From the NCBI RefSeq assembly GCF_022682495.2, contig NC_071389.1:176142056-176206055 (forward strand): a DNA stretch of 64,000 nucleotides, in the 5' to 3' direction. Every line of letters starts with the position of its first letter. Position 1 is the first letter of the stretch. The DNA is from Desmodus rotundus. Taxonomy: Eukaryota > Chordata > Mammalia > Chiroptera > Phyllostomidae. The notes under the pieces were generated by a model that was given only the letters and a program-made list of their open reading frames with translations, searched no databases and was not told the origin of the DNA. This document shows, piece by piece, positions 36,535 to 47,579 of the stretch. The translations under genes and the position numbers were made by a program.

Positions 36535-38545
36535 AAAAACATGGCAATTGTTTTTGTTTCTATTATCTTATTTTACTGGTTTTCTTTTGAGGGGGGTGGG
36601 ATTGTTTCTGCTCATATTGGCACTAACAACTAGAATTAAATAGAAAACTGTATTTAGAAAGTGTGAGCATTAAGCATTGTATTTTTTCCTTATTTTCTCC
36701 AAGAGGGACAGATTTCTTCCACTATAGTTTTGTAAGACGTAAAACTATATGAAATCTAGATAGGCACTTGCTCCTGAATGTCCCCTGCCATGGGCTGCTA
36801 GGATTGATCTGTCTAAAGCCAGGTGATAGCACATTTATGTGGAATGCTGAAAAAGGGCCTGGAAATGCAGCGTGCTGGGAGGAATGAAATTCTCCTAGTC
36901 TCCCCGTTTGAAGTGTTCTGCTGATGTCGGAATGCGGAATCATCCTGAAAGAAAAAAAATGTGTGTATTTCTGAGAGCAAAGATGCATGTGCAGACAATT
37001 TAGATTTTTGCCCAGATATGCTGGCATTTTCTTTCTGGGGGCGGTTCTTATGTTTCCAACAGTGTTCCCACCGCATACCATGTTCTCTCCTCCTCGCCCT
37101 TCTCTTCCCACCCCCCTCCCCATATGTCTTCCTTTTTGTCACGCCCACCCTACTCCTGGTTTCTTTCTGTCTCTATCTTCTCTTGTAGGTTATTTCCCTT
37201 CAATAACAAAATGAATCCTGTCACAGAACAGAGGATTACTTTCCCCAAACCCATTCTCCATCTCTTCAGCTATTGCTTTTCTGAAAGTTCTGCAGAGAGA
37301 TCTGGGAAACAGTCCTTTCTGCATATTTTAATGTGCTTCTCCTATCTTTCTTTTTCCTCTGGTAACTCACAGGGGACCTTCCCTTATCTCCATCCTCCCC
37401 AAGCTTCCTGCCTCATAGCTCTTCCTTCCTCCTCCTCCAAGACTGTGCCTCTGTGAATCAGATCTTCCCAGCCCAAGAATCCTCTGGCCTTGCAAATCTC
37501 CATCAATCAACTGCAAGGGCAGACGGAGACCTACACAGACACGGGAGGTTTCTGAGAACAAGTTTGGATGTGGATAAAGATGACCTGAAGAGCCAGATGC
37601 AGCTTTGGGACAAACAATTATGATAGATGACTTGACTCACGGGGACTAATTTACATTAGGCTCCATCCCCACCCCCAGGCAGCAAGTGAATGTTCGCTTA
37701 TTGTTAGCATATTTTGGTTTCTTGTTTTGAAGCAACAGAGTAGCTAGTGCCAAATAAATGACAGAAAAAAACAAAATAAAACATCTGTCTTAGACTTTAA
37801 CCACTCTGACCTCATCTCCTTCTCAGATGGAGACACGATGCACTGAATGAGAAAACCATTGTATTATGCTCTTTGATTTGCGTTGAGAAGACACTTGTGT
37901 ACGTGGAGTGTTTTACTCTTAGATGACGAGGGAGAGAGTGTTTCCTTTGGGATGACTGAGTAAAGAATCGCAAATAAGTAGATACCAGTTTTGTGCAAAG
38001 AAAAGTCCAGAGAGAGAATTAATGAGGAAGAAAGTGGTACATTACTTAGGGCCTTCTGACCAGAGTTGCACTGGTTTATAGGTAGCTGTTGGTAATGGCA
38101 GCAGTAGGAAATTGTACGCAGGCCACCCATCCATTCGTCTGTCCAAGTTTCACTGAGCATTTGCTGTGTATGTGGCCCGTGCTAGGGGCTCTGGAGGTCT
38201 GCCCCATTTACGCTCGCTTCCTGACATCACGGATTCTGAATATTCTCAGTATTGATGTACACACAGAGAATGTTTGAATTGACATCTTATTGTTTTGGGT
38301 CTTTTCTCCACACTTTCTTAAAATCAGCTTTGAATCCAAATACTACAAGTTTTGGAGTATCTCCTTAGGGGTTAAAGTACCACAGGAAAAAAATGCCAGC
38401 TTGAGATTTTAAAATTTTTATTTAGTTTTTATTTTTTATTATGTATAAAAATTCTCATGCATATAAAGTTGTGGACACCTTTTGGTGCCTGAGTGATGCA
38501 ATGTTGGAGAGCTGTCAGACAGTGGTTTTCAAAAACTGGATCTAA
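36535..38545. other. Intronic stretch, unassigned
   Basis: I see no gene. The region 37080-37460 is pyrimidine-rich and gives overlapping open frames on both strands, which I regard as compositional. A short L2-like word, GAGCATTTGCTGTGTATGTGG, occurs at about 38154. An AT-rich tract lies at 38405-38450. Confidence 0.45.
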
Positions 38546-38556
38546 AAGTCTTCCAG

Positions 38557-38733
38557 CCCTGGCCAGTGTAACTTACTTGGTTGGAGCATTGTCCTGTAAA
38601 CTGAAAGGTTGTGGGTTTGATTCCTGGTCAGGCCGCATGCCTGGGTTGTGGGTGCAGTCTCTGGGCACGTATGAGAGGCAGCCACTAGATGTTTCTCTCC
38701 CTCTCCCCCTCCCTTTCTCAAATCAATAAGCAT
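38557..38733 (+). repeat. Ves SINE (bat tRNA-derived SINE), complete
   Basis: The head is CCCTGGCCAGTGTAACTTAC, with a B-box-like GGTTTGATTCC at 38614-38624, then GTCAGGCCGCATGCCTGGG, then a GATGTTTCTCTCCCTCTCCC tail and TCAAATCAATAAG. It is flanked by a perfect 9-bp duplication, GTCTTCCAG, at 38548-38556 and 38734-38742, the mark of L1-driven insertion. Ves SINEs are specific to bats, so this copy is the main evidence for the host order. It has many substitutions and is not young. Confidence 0.88.
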
Positions 38734-38984
38734 GTCTTCCAGCAAGGATTTCTTTTAAAGCATCCTTCTGATGTGACCTTTAAAAAAATTATAATAATAA
38801 AAAAGTTCCAGCCTTCAATATCTCTTCCCAATCTTCCTAAAAATTGCATTGACTCCTGCACTATAGTGTTAGTCCCACTCAGAATACAGTCCTGGGAGCA
38901 CTACTTAGTGCATCGTTCTTTGAGGGCAGCCTGAGTCCCGGGCTCCTGAATGAAAGCAAAATGGTTGCAATTCAGAGAGGTTTA

Positions 38985-39125
38985 AAAATCATTTATTCAC
39001 TCACTCATTCATTATTCAGTCACCATTTGCTGAGTGCCAACTATGCCACTTGCTTTGTAAACACAGAGATAAAAGACAAGGGTTAGTTACTGCTCTTGAA
39101 GAGTTCACAATCTCCAGTGACAGAG
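38985..39125 (-). mobile_element. L2 LINE 3' end, antisense
   Basis: The + strand starts ATTTATTCACTCACTCATTC and continues TTTGCTGAGTGCCAACTATG, ACACAGAGATAAAAGACAAG and CTTGAAGAGTTCACAATCTCC. This is the reverse-complement L2 terminus. Confidence 0.7.
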
Positions 39126-39990
39126 GTGGCTGAGAAAATAGCCGAAATACCTAATAGGATCCTTTTGCATGAGGTTTGCCTGCCTGCAATGCTACCGTGA
39201 GGGCTGGTGTGAAAGAGTAGGTACAGGCATGCTACTCCATGCCCAGGGGGAGGGGAACACTTGGAGGTATGTTTCTATGACCCCCAATTTCTCCATTATT
39301 AACAGCCTTACATTTTGTCCCACAAAACTATTATCCAGAGATGTTAATAACAGGAACATGGTTTGAATGTCCTAGTTTTTACCCACAGCTTCCCCTGTCC
39401 CCAGCAGCGCTCTCAGCACCAGGCCCTCCCACCTGGAGAGGCAATGGCCATCTGAGTCTATACCCTTGTTATTATTTCACAAACTACAGAAATAATGGGT
39501 AGAACTGTGTGCTTTTAACAGAACCAATCACCATCATTATTTTAATAACAGGATATGTATGCTTCCTACGTTTGCAGGATGCCCCCTCCCATATACAAAC
39601 TAGACTCTCCCGAGAGGTGAAGGAACATGTAGTGGCCTCACAGCTAAGCAGGAGGCTCTAGAACCCGTGTCACCTGGTTCTAAAGCCCCAAAGGACTAGG
39701 TGCAGATCCTTAAAATCCCAAATGTTTTTCTACACAACCTTGGTAAGTCATCATCCACTTCGATACTGTAAATTGACAGAGCGTTGAAGGGGAACCGCCA
39801 CAGACATGTACCCGCGAGGCGAAGGCTGCTTTCTGGAATCATGGCCATGGTCTGTGGCAGCAGAAACATTGCACTGGAGATCCGAAGTCCCGCATACCAG
39901 CCCGCACCCTGCCTTACCCTTCCGCAGGTCACTTCGCATCTTGGTGTCTTAGCTTCCTCCTCCGTACAGTGAAGTGAGTGTATTAAATGG

Positions 39991-40210
39991 TGCCTATGGT
40001 TAAGAGCACAGATGTGGAGCCAGGTTGCCTGGTTCAAATCGTGGCTCTGCCACTTGGTAGTTGTGTGACCTGAAGCAAGTTATATAAACTTTGATCCTCA
40101 CTTTCTTCATCTGAAAAAGATTGGGGTAATAACTAACTATATAACTATAGTACCTAATTTATAGAGTATTAATAAGTTAACAAATTTAAGTAATTAAACA
40201 GGTGTGGCTT
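39991..40210 (+). repeat. MIR SINE, sense, nearly full length
   Basis: GTTAAGAGCACAGATGTGGAG, GCCTGGTTCAAATCGTGGCTC, GCCACTTGGTAGTTGTGTGAC and TTTCTTCATCTGAAAAAGATT follow the MIR consensus closely. The 3' part after about 40130 is weaker. This is the best preserved MIR in the window. Confidence 0.88.
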
Positions 40211-40214
40211 AGGG

Positions 40215-43200
40215 GTAATGCTATATAATTGTTTCTTGAATTTAAAATCTTGGTCTTTTCAGCTCTAAGGTATTATGCTTCTTTGAAGCTTAGTTATTTC
40301 TGGACATGGAAAAAGAATGCACAGTCTACAAAGAAACTCTTTTAAAAGAGGAATGCTAAAATGGCAAAGAATTATGATGACTTCAGTGGGAAACTTGACT
40401 TGGGAAAGGGATATATAATAAGAAATTAGCTATCTCATTGGTACGGGTGGAAATTCATAGGCAAAGATCTTAGTAGGGAAGCGAAGGGAGGTGGTGTAAT
40501 GCTCTGGACCTTCCAGAAACAACACAAAACAATTGAAGGGATGCTGGAAACTTGGCTCTGTCCAGTTGCCGGGGGTGTCATGGATAAGCTCATTTTGCCC
40601 CATTCCTATTCTCGAGGCTGCCCTGGTTCGGGGCTCTGACATCCTGGCATTGTCACAGTGCACAGTCCAGAGAAGCTGGTGCTTCTCCTCATAAGCTTTT
40701 GGTCCCTCTTCCCTGGAAGCTGCCTTATATATGCTTGTTTGGTGACAATTACTTGTTAAGCAGAGGGAAAAAGAAAATATTCCGGTTACCTGCCTTCCAG
40801 TTCTATGAAGTTCCCCCATAAACTGGTATATGCAAATGAATTCACGCTATAAGGAGACAGAAGCCTAAAGGTGTTTGCATATCTGGTCTTGGTTTCCTTC
40901 ATTCTTGATCAAGCCCTGTCTCTTACTCATGCAGTGGTACAACCTGCAACTCCTAGCTGCAAGTTTTGCTGAGAATCAGTTGTTTAAAACAGAGATCCTA
41001 AGCCTTGGCTTCCTCATCTGTGTGAAACAAGAACACCTTGCAAATGTGCTGTGATGAGTGAATAAAATAAAGCACGTGAACTCATCAACTCCAGCACTCC
41101 CACTCTCCTGCTTCACTCCTCCCCTTCCCTCTCACCTGCCCATCCTCCTTCACCCTGCCCCTCTTCCTTGAATTCAAAGTGATAGTCTGGTGACTGATTC
41201 CTGGCCTGCTTTTGATTTTCCCAGAAGGGGATCTGATTTCTCCAGGGAAGTTATCCCGAGTGACAAGGGAGGAGGAACACAGAGTCCTGGGAAATGGGCA
41301 GAGTCACGCCCAAGAAAGAGTGGGTTCAGAGAGACTCGGGCAGGCACAGAACAGAAGAGAGTGCAACAGATATGCTGTGTTTGCATTACTGTTCTGTCTC
41401 AAGGAGTTGTTTGCTCTTAACTGCCATCTGAATTTACTGATTCAGTGAAGGGAGAATAAGAAGGGAAGGAGGGAATTATTATCTCTTGAGGACACACTGT
41501 GTCCCAGACACTGTAGTAGAAAGCATCAGGCAGTAATTTCTGGAGTCAGTGGTGGGGCCTGGAACAATTTCAGAATTCTTTAGCTTGACTGTAATTTCTG
41601 CTGCTCAGAAGTAACCTGTCTGAGCCTTTGTGCAGGGAGTTTATGTGGGAGACAGTCTTTGGGAGTGGAAATTGGGGACTAGAAGAGTGAGAGGGAAGGA
41701 GGGGAAGCCACTAAAAAGAGCTTTAGGGAGCCCACAACCCCTGTGGGTGGCTGGTGCTTGACCGTGCCAGCACTTTCTAGGAGAATCTTATGAAATACAT
41801 CTCAGAACAGAGTCACATAGTCAATTCTCAGTTTCACACAGTTCCTCCAGTTTAACACAGCCACCTCCCTAATCTTCGGACCCCTTTTTCAGTATTCTGC
41901 CGAAGTCGTTCCGTTATCGGATACTTCATTCACTAAGTCACCATCCTTGGGGCATTTTAGGAGGGATTCCAGGAGTCTTTGTCAGGACCTTGACCCTCAG
42001 TTCACAAAAGAGTGCTGCCATGCCAGTAATTCTATATCCCGCTCTACTGCACTCTAAGTCCCCCGAAATCCGCTCCCACATGTGTTCCCTGCTTCCTGAA
42101 GGTCTATATTAGAGAGGTCTTTCCACTGCAGTCCCTTCAGTATGTAAGCTGTTTCCTCCTAGCTATCTGCCCCTGTCTAGGGACCGCGTTTTCCAGCTGT
42201 ACTTGTTCATGACCTGACTCTAGTTTTGGCCTAGAGGGGATGAAGGGAGATGGGGACACATACCTGGGGAGGACAGGAGTCCTCGGGACAACTTTTGGCC
42301 CTAGTTAATTTTACTTCTCAGGTACATCAGTGCCACTCCTTTTGCATCACAGTAAATCCTGTTCACTGGTGTGGACAGTCTGACACAGTGCTAGAAAGGG
42401 CATGTCGTTTTGTATTGGGGCTGTAAGAAAAGAAGCTTGGTTAATTATGCCAGAACTGAGGAGCCAGATGCCCTGTGACAGATGCCAGGCCACAGGTGCC
42501 TCAGAAGTGACATAGGGGATTATTCACAGAAGGTCATTTTTTAAAATTACACAAAAACAAGCTCTCTCGACATTTACCTATGTCTCCATTAGTTCCAGAG
42601 ACTGAGACTCAAGCTTGTCTTTTTTTTGTCACTTCTTCCCTCACACTGTAAATGAATTATGCCATCCCTGTGGCTGGCTCTTTCCTGACTTGACGTGAGA
42701 ACCCATGATTTGGCTTAGTGGTCCCTTCTGTCCACCCAAAGGTGCAGAGGGGATTTGGACTGGAAGCCTTCCACAGTTCACACAGTAGTTCTGTGATTAA
42801 CGAGTTTGGGCCCTTGCAAGCAGAGGCTGCAGAACCGTAATGGACAGGAGCCTTAGGTAGTGAGAGTGATTGCTCTGTCAGAGTGCCTTCCATTTACATG
42901 AAATAACAAAAGAATTGCCTCTGACTCTGTGGCCCTAAGACAGCGCCATTTCAAAAGGGACAGGTTAGCATGAGAATGGATTTCTGAAACATGAGTGATG
43001 TAAAGATGTCAAAAGCAGTGATGTGAATTTGATATTTGTGTTTTGGGCTTATCACGAGTTCCCAGGAAAGGAAACCCTGAGAAAATGAATAGTAGTGTTG
43101 GCGTGGCTTTACTGAAATCCCTGCCCACCGTGCAGGGACGGTCTCCCGTTCAAGTGCCTCCGTGTGACTTCTTGTAGTGGCATGCTGGCAAACTGTTGTT

Positions 43201-45490
43201 TTGGTTGTCAGGAAGGGCTCCCCTGGCTGAAGTTCCACACAGAATGAATAGATGTTAAAATTTATTGGTGAATTTCAACATTTTTCTGAACAGGAACCAT
43301 GTCCGTGCTTTGGAATTTACAACTAAGTACAGGGGTGATTTATTGATCCTTTCTGATGAGTGTGGGTGAGATAAGGAGTAGATCTACGCTAAAGTGTTCA
43401 TTCAAATGGGGAAGAGCAAACATGAATGAGTGACACAATGCCTAATGCACATATTTATACAGGGGATTGATTCAGGAAGAGGTGGGTCAGTGTGCAGGAG
43501 GGAGGCAGGAGTGTTGGGTTCTATGTAGGAGCAGCGTCTCTGCTGTTAGGTGAGGGGCATAGGTCAGCCTCTGGCCTCTGGAAAGGGAAGAGGGTGAGTG
43601 ATGAGGGGTGGAGGTGAGCGTGTGTAAGTGATTCCAGTGTGAGAGGGGCTGTTGGGGAGGAGTGGTATGAGAGCAGGTGTGTGGGTGGGTAGATGGAGGC
43701 CTCTAGCCAGCGCCATGACTTAACTGAGACCAAACATGTATCTGATGAAGTGGGGCAATGCTCTTGTATTTTGTAGAATGGGAGCCTTAGTAAATAAGGG
43801 CGTCTGTTATCATCATGCATGTGGCTAGTTGGAGAGAGGTACTCAGTGAGGCATATTTTCTCCTCTGTGTTTCCACTTATGGCTGAAAGGAACCAGTAAT
43901 TGCACCTTTCTTTAAAATTAAATACACCAAAACCGTATAATCAGGAATAGCCCTGTGTGCATTAACTTTCTCATCTCTGCTAAGCCTAGCCTCATATGAC
44001 GGAGTTTGCCCACCAGGAAAGTCACGTGATAGACTAAAGGGGCTTCCACACCCTCTTTAGAAACTGCTATGTGAGACAGCATTATAGTTTCTCTTATTTA
44101 CATTTTTATCATCTCTGGTCCCACAGGAGTTTCCAGGAGAAGCTTCCCAACACCACACAATGTGTAGGGCAAAGCAAGCAATTTACACTTGGGTGCAAGC
44201 CAGCAACGACTGCCTGTTTCTCCCCTTCGCCCCACCCATCCATCTGTGAAACTGCCCCCGTCCAGGTGTTTGCCCTTTTTCCCTTGGAACTTCCTCCCTA
44301 GCACTTTAATACGTGTGTGGACTTTCACGGTTGCGATTCTCTCCTTAAAATACTCTTAGTTGAATTTCGTGAAGGATCAGCCTGAGAGACTTTGTCTCCT
44401 AGCCTTAAAGGGGGAAAGGGAGGAGGAAGAGCAGCACTGTGTGCGGCGTGCAGGCGACAGAGGTGCTGTTCTGGGAACTGAAGTTCTCCCTCACCTTTCC
44501 GGACAGTTGTACAGGAGCTGCTGCAGCTGGCTCCCTGCTAGGGGGTAGAGAGAGAGTGTGTGTGTGTTTTCGGGGGAGTCCCGCAAAGGAGGCTGCGGGG
44601 ACCATGTCAAAAATAAGAAGAAAGTGGTTGTCCATGACAGGCAAAAGACTTTCCTCCATGAGGAGAAGCAGGGAATCATCGTTACAGATTCAAGAGACCA
44701 AGGAGATCATGGAGGAGAGAGACAGGGAAAGATGTTCCAGAAAAAGTGGGGGGGACATGCCCCAAGGAGTGTCCTTCCTGGTTGAGGGCTGTGCCTCAGT
44801 ATTTCCCCTCAAGCCCCTGTGCTCCCTCTGGGGTTGGTTTGCCTGTTTCTTCTTCCAAGGGAAACTGGCCGTAAGGGAAGCTACCTCCCGGGACAAAGAG
44901 AAAAAGATACTGTGATTTGCAGAAAGAAAAAGGAGACTTGTTTTCCATTTTGAATTCCCCACTCATCCCCAGGCTGTGCTTTCACCTCTCGCTCCACCGC
45001 GTTTGTATCTCTCACTTTTGGTTTGTGGCAGTGAAGGCGTGAGTAGAGTGGCCTGAGGGTGATGGTGGCACTGGAAATCCTTACGAGTAAGTTGACCATC
45101 GGTCATGGTTTGGCCAAAAGGAGGTGGTTCTCTCTTGTGAGTTTCCTGACTTTTACTTCATTGTCATTCAACAAACAGTTACTGGGTGCAGATTCAGTGC
45201 AGGAGTCCTGCTGCACCAGTGACAGAGCGGGGCTTTCTCAGAGAACTGTAACATACTGAGGCTGTGGCGCCATCTTGTCGGGCAGTCGTGACTACGTCAT
45301 TGTATAGAAGAGAAAACTGAGGCTGACAGTCGTTTGTCCAGTGGTTGGTGATGGAGTAGTATTCTGAGCAGGGATTTCTGAGTTTCACTCTACTTATATT
45401 TTCGTTTTTTTGCACTGTCTTGCTTTTATTTCAAATCAAAATTTTGTTTTAAAGCCTGGAATTGCTATGCTCTGCCTGCTTTCTGAACTG
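40215..45490. other. Intronic stretch, mostly unassigned
   Basis: I see no gene. The 44400-44620 block is GC-richer, with several CpGs and a short GT run. A 158-codon frame over it (44439-44915) resembles no protein. An antisense MIR-like scrap may lie at 41465-41530, another at 45270-45370. No complete mobile element was recognised. Confidence 0.42.
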
Positions 45491-45494
45491 CCGT

Positions 45495-45685
45495 ATATTT
45501 TAGAGTCAGCCAGGCCCGGTTATAAATCCCAGGTCTACTGGGATTAATAACCACTAACTAGCTATTTAATTTGTATAAAACTATCTGCACCTCAGCTTTA
45601 CCAATCATAGAAAGGAGATATTAATGCCTAATTTTTAGGGTTTCTGTGATCATTGAGTGGGTAGGTAGATAGTATAATGCATAAC
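45495..45685 (+). repeat. MIR SINE, sense, diverged
   Basis: TTTTAGAGTCAGCCAGGCCC, GTTATAAATCCCAGGTCTAC, AACCACTAACTAGCTATTTA, CTGCACCTCAGCTTTACC and GAAAGGAGATATTAATGCC follow MIR order. An internal tract near 45540 is altered. Confidence 0.65.
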
Positions 45686-46404
45686 ACACTTACTGGATGG
45701 GAAATGCCAGTCCTCTTTTTTAAATTCCCCCTTCTGTTGAGAGCCCATTCTTCTTCTTTTCTGTAATTGCACAAAATTTAGTAGTTTTCTGTAGTTCTTA
45801 TTCTTACGATAGAAGAACCAAACCATTGCATACTTAGTCACAACAGGGCCGGCACAGTGTGCAGAGGTGTTGAGTAGAAGGACTCGCTCAGTCACAAAGA
45901 CCAGACGTTGTGGGCCACAGTGTGTAGACAGGACAGGAGCAGAATGATCGGGTACTTGGCGGTTCTAAGTCCCCTCCATTTTACATTCTCCCGAGGAATA
46001 TTGTGACATTTATTCCCAAAGGACACAGTAATCCTCTGGAATTGGGGGGGAAAAGAGAATTTCTTTCATTGAAAGAATTTCTATTTTTCTTTTTCGCCTT
46101 CATCCCATACGCCTGTATTTTATTCTTGAAAAATTCAGCATTGATCTCTTATGTGGTAATATTTCCCACTGCACGGTCCTCCAAAGCGTCTCCTATTTCC
46201 TCTGCCGTGGTCCGCTGTGACAGTGAAGTCCATGGCCCAGTTAGCCACGGTCCCCCTGAAGGAGTGAGATACTGAACATTAGAGAAACCGTGGGACAGCT
46301 GCCACTGTGAGACGGCTGCGGGCCCTGAGAGCTGAGGGCTTTCTCTCATATCGGTCCTGAGATTAATACTGGGTCATGGCACAGCTATTTATTTCAATAT
46401 ATTA

Positions 46405-46560
46405 TTTAAGTCCTTTGTCCTCCATGAAGTCAGCCCTGACTTCACCTCCCCACGCTGTGCTCTCCTGTCTGTAAACTTGCACAGTATTTATTCCCTATTG
46501 CATCAGCCTAGTCCCACTTCTGCATTTAATGAATGCCCACTTGGGCATTCATTAAGAGCG
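46405..46560 (+). mobile_element. L2 LINE 3' end, sense
   Basis: CTCCATGAAGTCAGCCCTGAC, CTGTGCTCTCCTGTCTG and ACAGTATTTATTCCC are L2 3' words, like CAGAGAGGCCTTCCCTGACC followed by the short CACTTATC part. The copy runs into the palindrome at 46526-46555. Confidence 0.6.
46526..46555. repeat. Perfect palindrome, 14-bp arms, 2-bp centre
   Basis: TTAATGAATGCCCA at 46526-46539 is the exact reverse complement of TGGGCATTCATTAA at 46542-46555, with CT between. It could extrude as a cruciform or fold as a hairpin in RNA. Confidence 0.9.
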
Positions 46561-47204
46561 AGTTTCATTCAAAACTTTATATTAGGTTTGCTGTAGACAC
46601 AGAGGTAAATTAGAGGTATTATTATCTCCAAGGATTTTTCAACCTGATGATGGTTTAGCTCAACGACTATTCATCAATACTTTAGTTGTAGAGTTGTTTT
46701 TCTTTTTAATACCACAGAAAGGATTTTGTGTCTGTAAGCTCAGTCATTTTGGATTCAGATCATTATAGACAGCATAATGATTTGGAAAAAAATATTATGA
46801 AAGAAGTAAGCAAATATGGGAAGAAACACTTCTGTTACCACTTTGCATAGGGATCAAATTCTTTTGCTTCCACAAATCTTCTGGTTAAAATTCTGTGGCA
46901 ATTGACATGAAATATTATAATGGCTTAAAAAAAGACTTGCTCTTATGACATCATTATGATCAGTTTGTTTTGCTTTGTCATCAGGGGGTCGGGTCATGTT
47001 TTGCAAAATCCTTCTGGAGATCACAGTGGATTGGCCAAAAAGTTCATTTAGGTTTTTTTCACACAGTGGCTCTGGTAGTGCTTAGTTGCCTTTAACTTCA
47101 TTTGAAATAGTTTGCTAGACTGTATTATGACAGCTGTCATATCAGCATGCACTAAAAAATTATCAAAATTGGTGAATTTTTGTGCAGCCATTTTAATACT
47201 GAAA

Positions 47205-47344
47205 ATGGAAGAAAATATGCAACACTTTTGGCATATTATGCTTTATTATTTCAAGAAAAGTAAAAACACAACTGAAATGCAAAAAAGATTTCTGCAGTGT
47301 GTGGAGAAGGTGCTGTGACTGACCAGACATGTTAAAACTGGTTT
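47205..47344 (+). pseudogene. Mariner transposase remnant, N-terminal part only
   Basis: From the ATG at 47205 the frame reads M-E-E-N-M-Q-H and then IMLYYFKKSKN, the opening of the first helix-turn-helix of a mariner transposase. This frame stops at 47316-47318. In another frame the family words GEGAVTD and NWFMKF continue to about 47338, with a stop codon between them. So there is at least one frameshift and one nonsense change. The rest, including the whole D,D(34)D catalytic domain, is missing, its place taken by the MER20-like sequence. The piece cannot encode an active enzyme. Confidence 0.8.
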
Positions 47345-47500
47345 ATGAAGTTCCTTGATACTATTGACATTTTGGCCAAATAATTCTTTGCTGTGGGGCT
47401 GTCTTATGTATTCAAAGATGTTTAGCAGCACCCCTGGCCTCTACCCACTAGAAGCCAGTAGTGAGAGATAGCCAACATACTCAAAATATCCAAATCAATA
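47345..47500 (-). mobile_element. MER20 (hAT-Charlie) fragment inside the mariner
   Basis: On the + strand it runs GATACTATTGACATTTTGG, AATTCTTTGCTGTGGGGCTG, GATGTTTAGCAGCACCCC and GCCTCTACCCACTAGAAGCC, the reverse complement of MER20. Similarity fades after about 47465. MER20 is a 219-bp element shared by placental mammals and so is older than a mariner of this kind, yet it sits inside the mariner. Confidence 0.72.
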
Positions 47501-47579
47501 AAGTTGCTGGTGAAAATGAAAAAATGCGTCTTTTATTTTATAGAAAAAACTAAACGGACTTTTGGCCGACCCGATGTAA

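Larger units (their letters stand above)
47028..47573 (+). mobile_element. Internally deleted mariner with a MER20-like insert
   Basis: The left end reads GGATTGGCCAAAAAGTTC and the right end, reversed, GGGTCGGCCAAAAGTCC. These are inverted ends of a mariner of the GGTTGGCCAAAAAGTTCG class. After the left end comes a mariner leader with ATGACAGCTGTCATATCAGC and a transposase start at 47205. The middle (about 47345-47500) is not mariner: it matches antisense MER20, a hAT-Charlie element, including CCTGGCCTCTACCCACTAG. From about 47505 mariner sequence resumes with GTGTCTTTTATTTT-like text to the right end. The expected TA target duplication is not intact. No functional transposase remains. Confidence 0.8.

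Noticed and set aside
44439..44915. 158-codon open frame in a GC-richer block
   Set aside because: The translation has no domain and is crossed by open frames on the other strand. No splice sites in proper phase were apparent.
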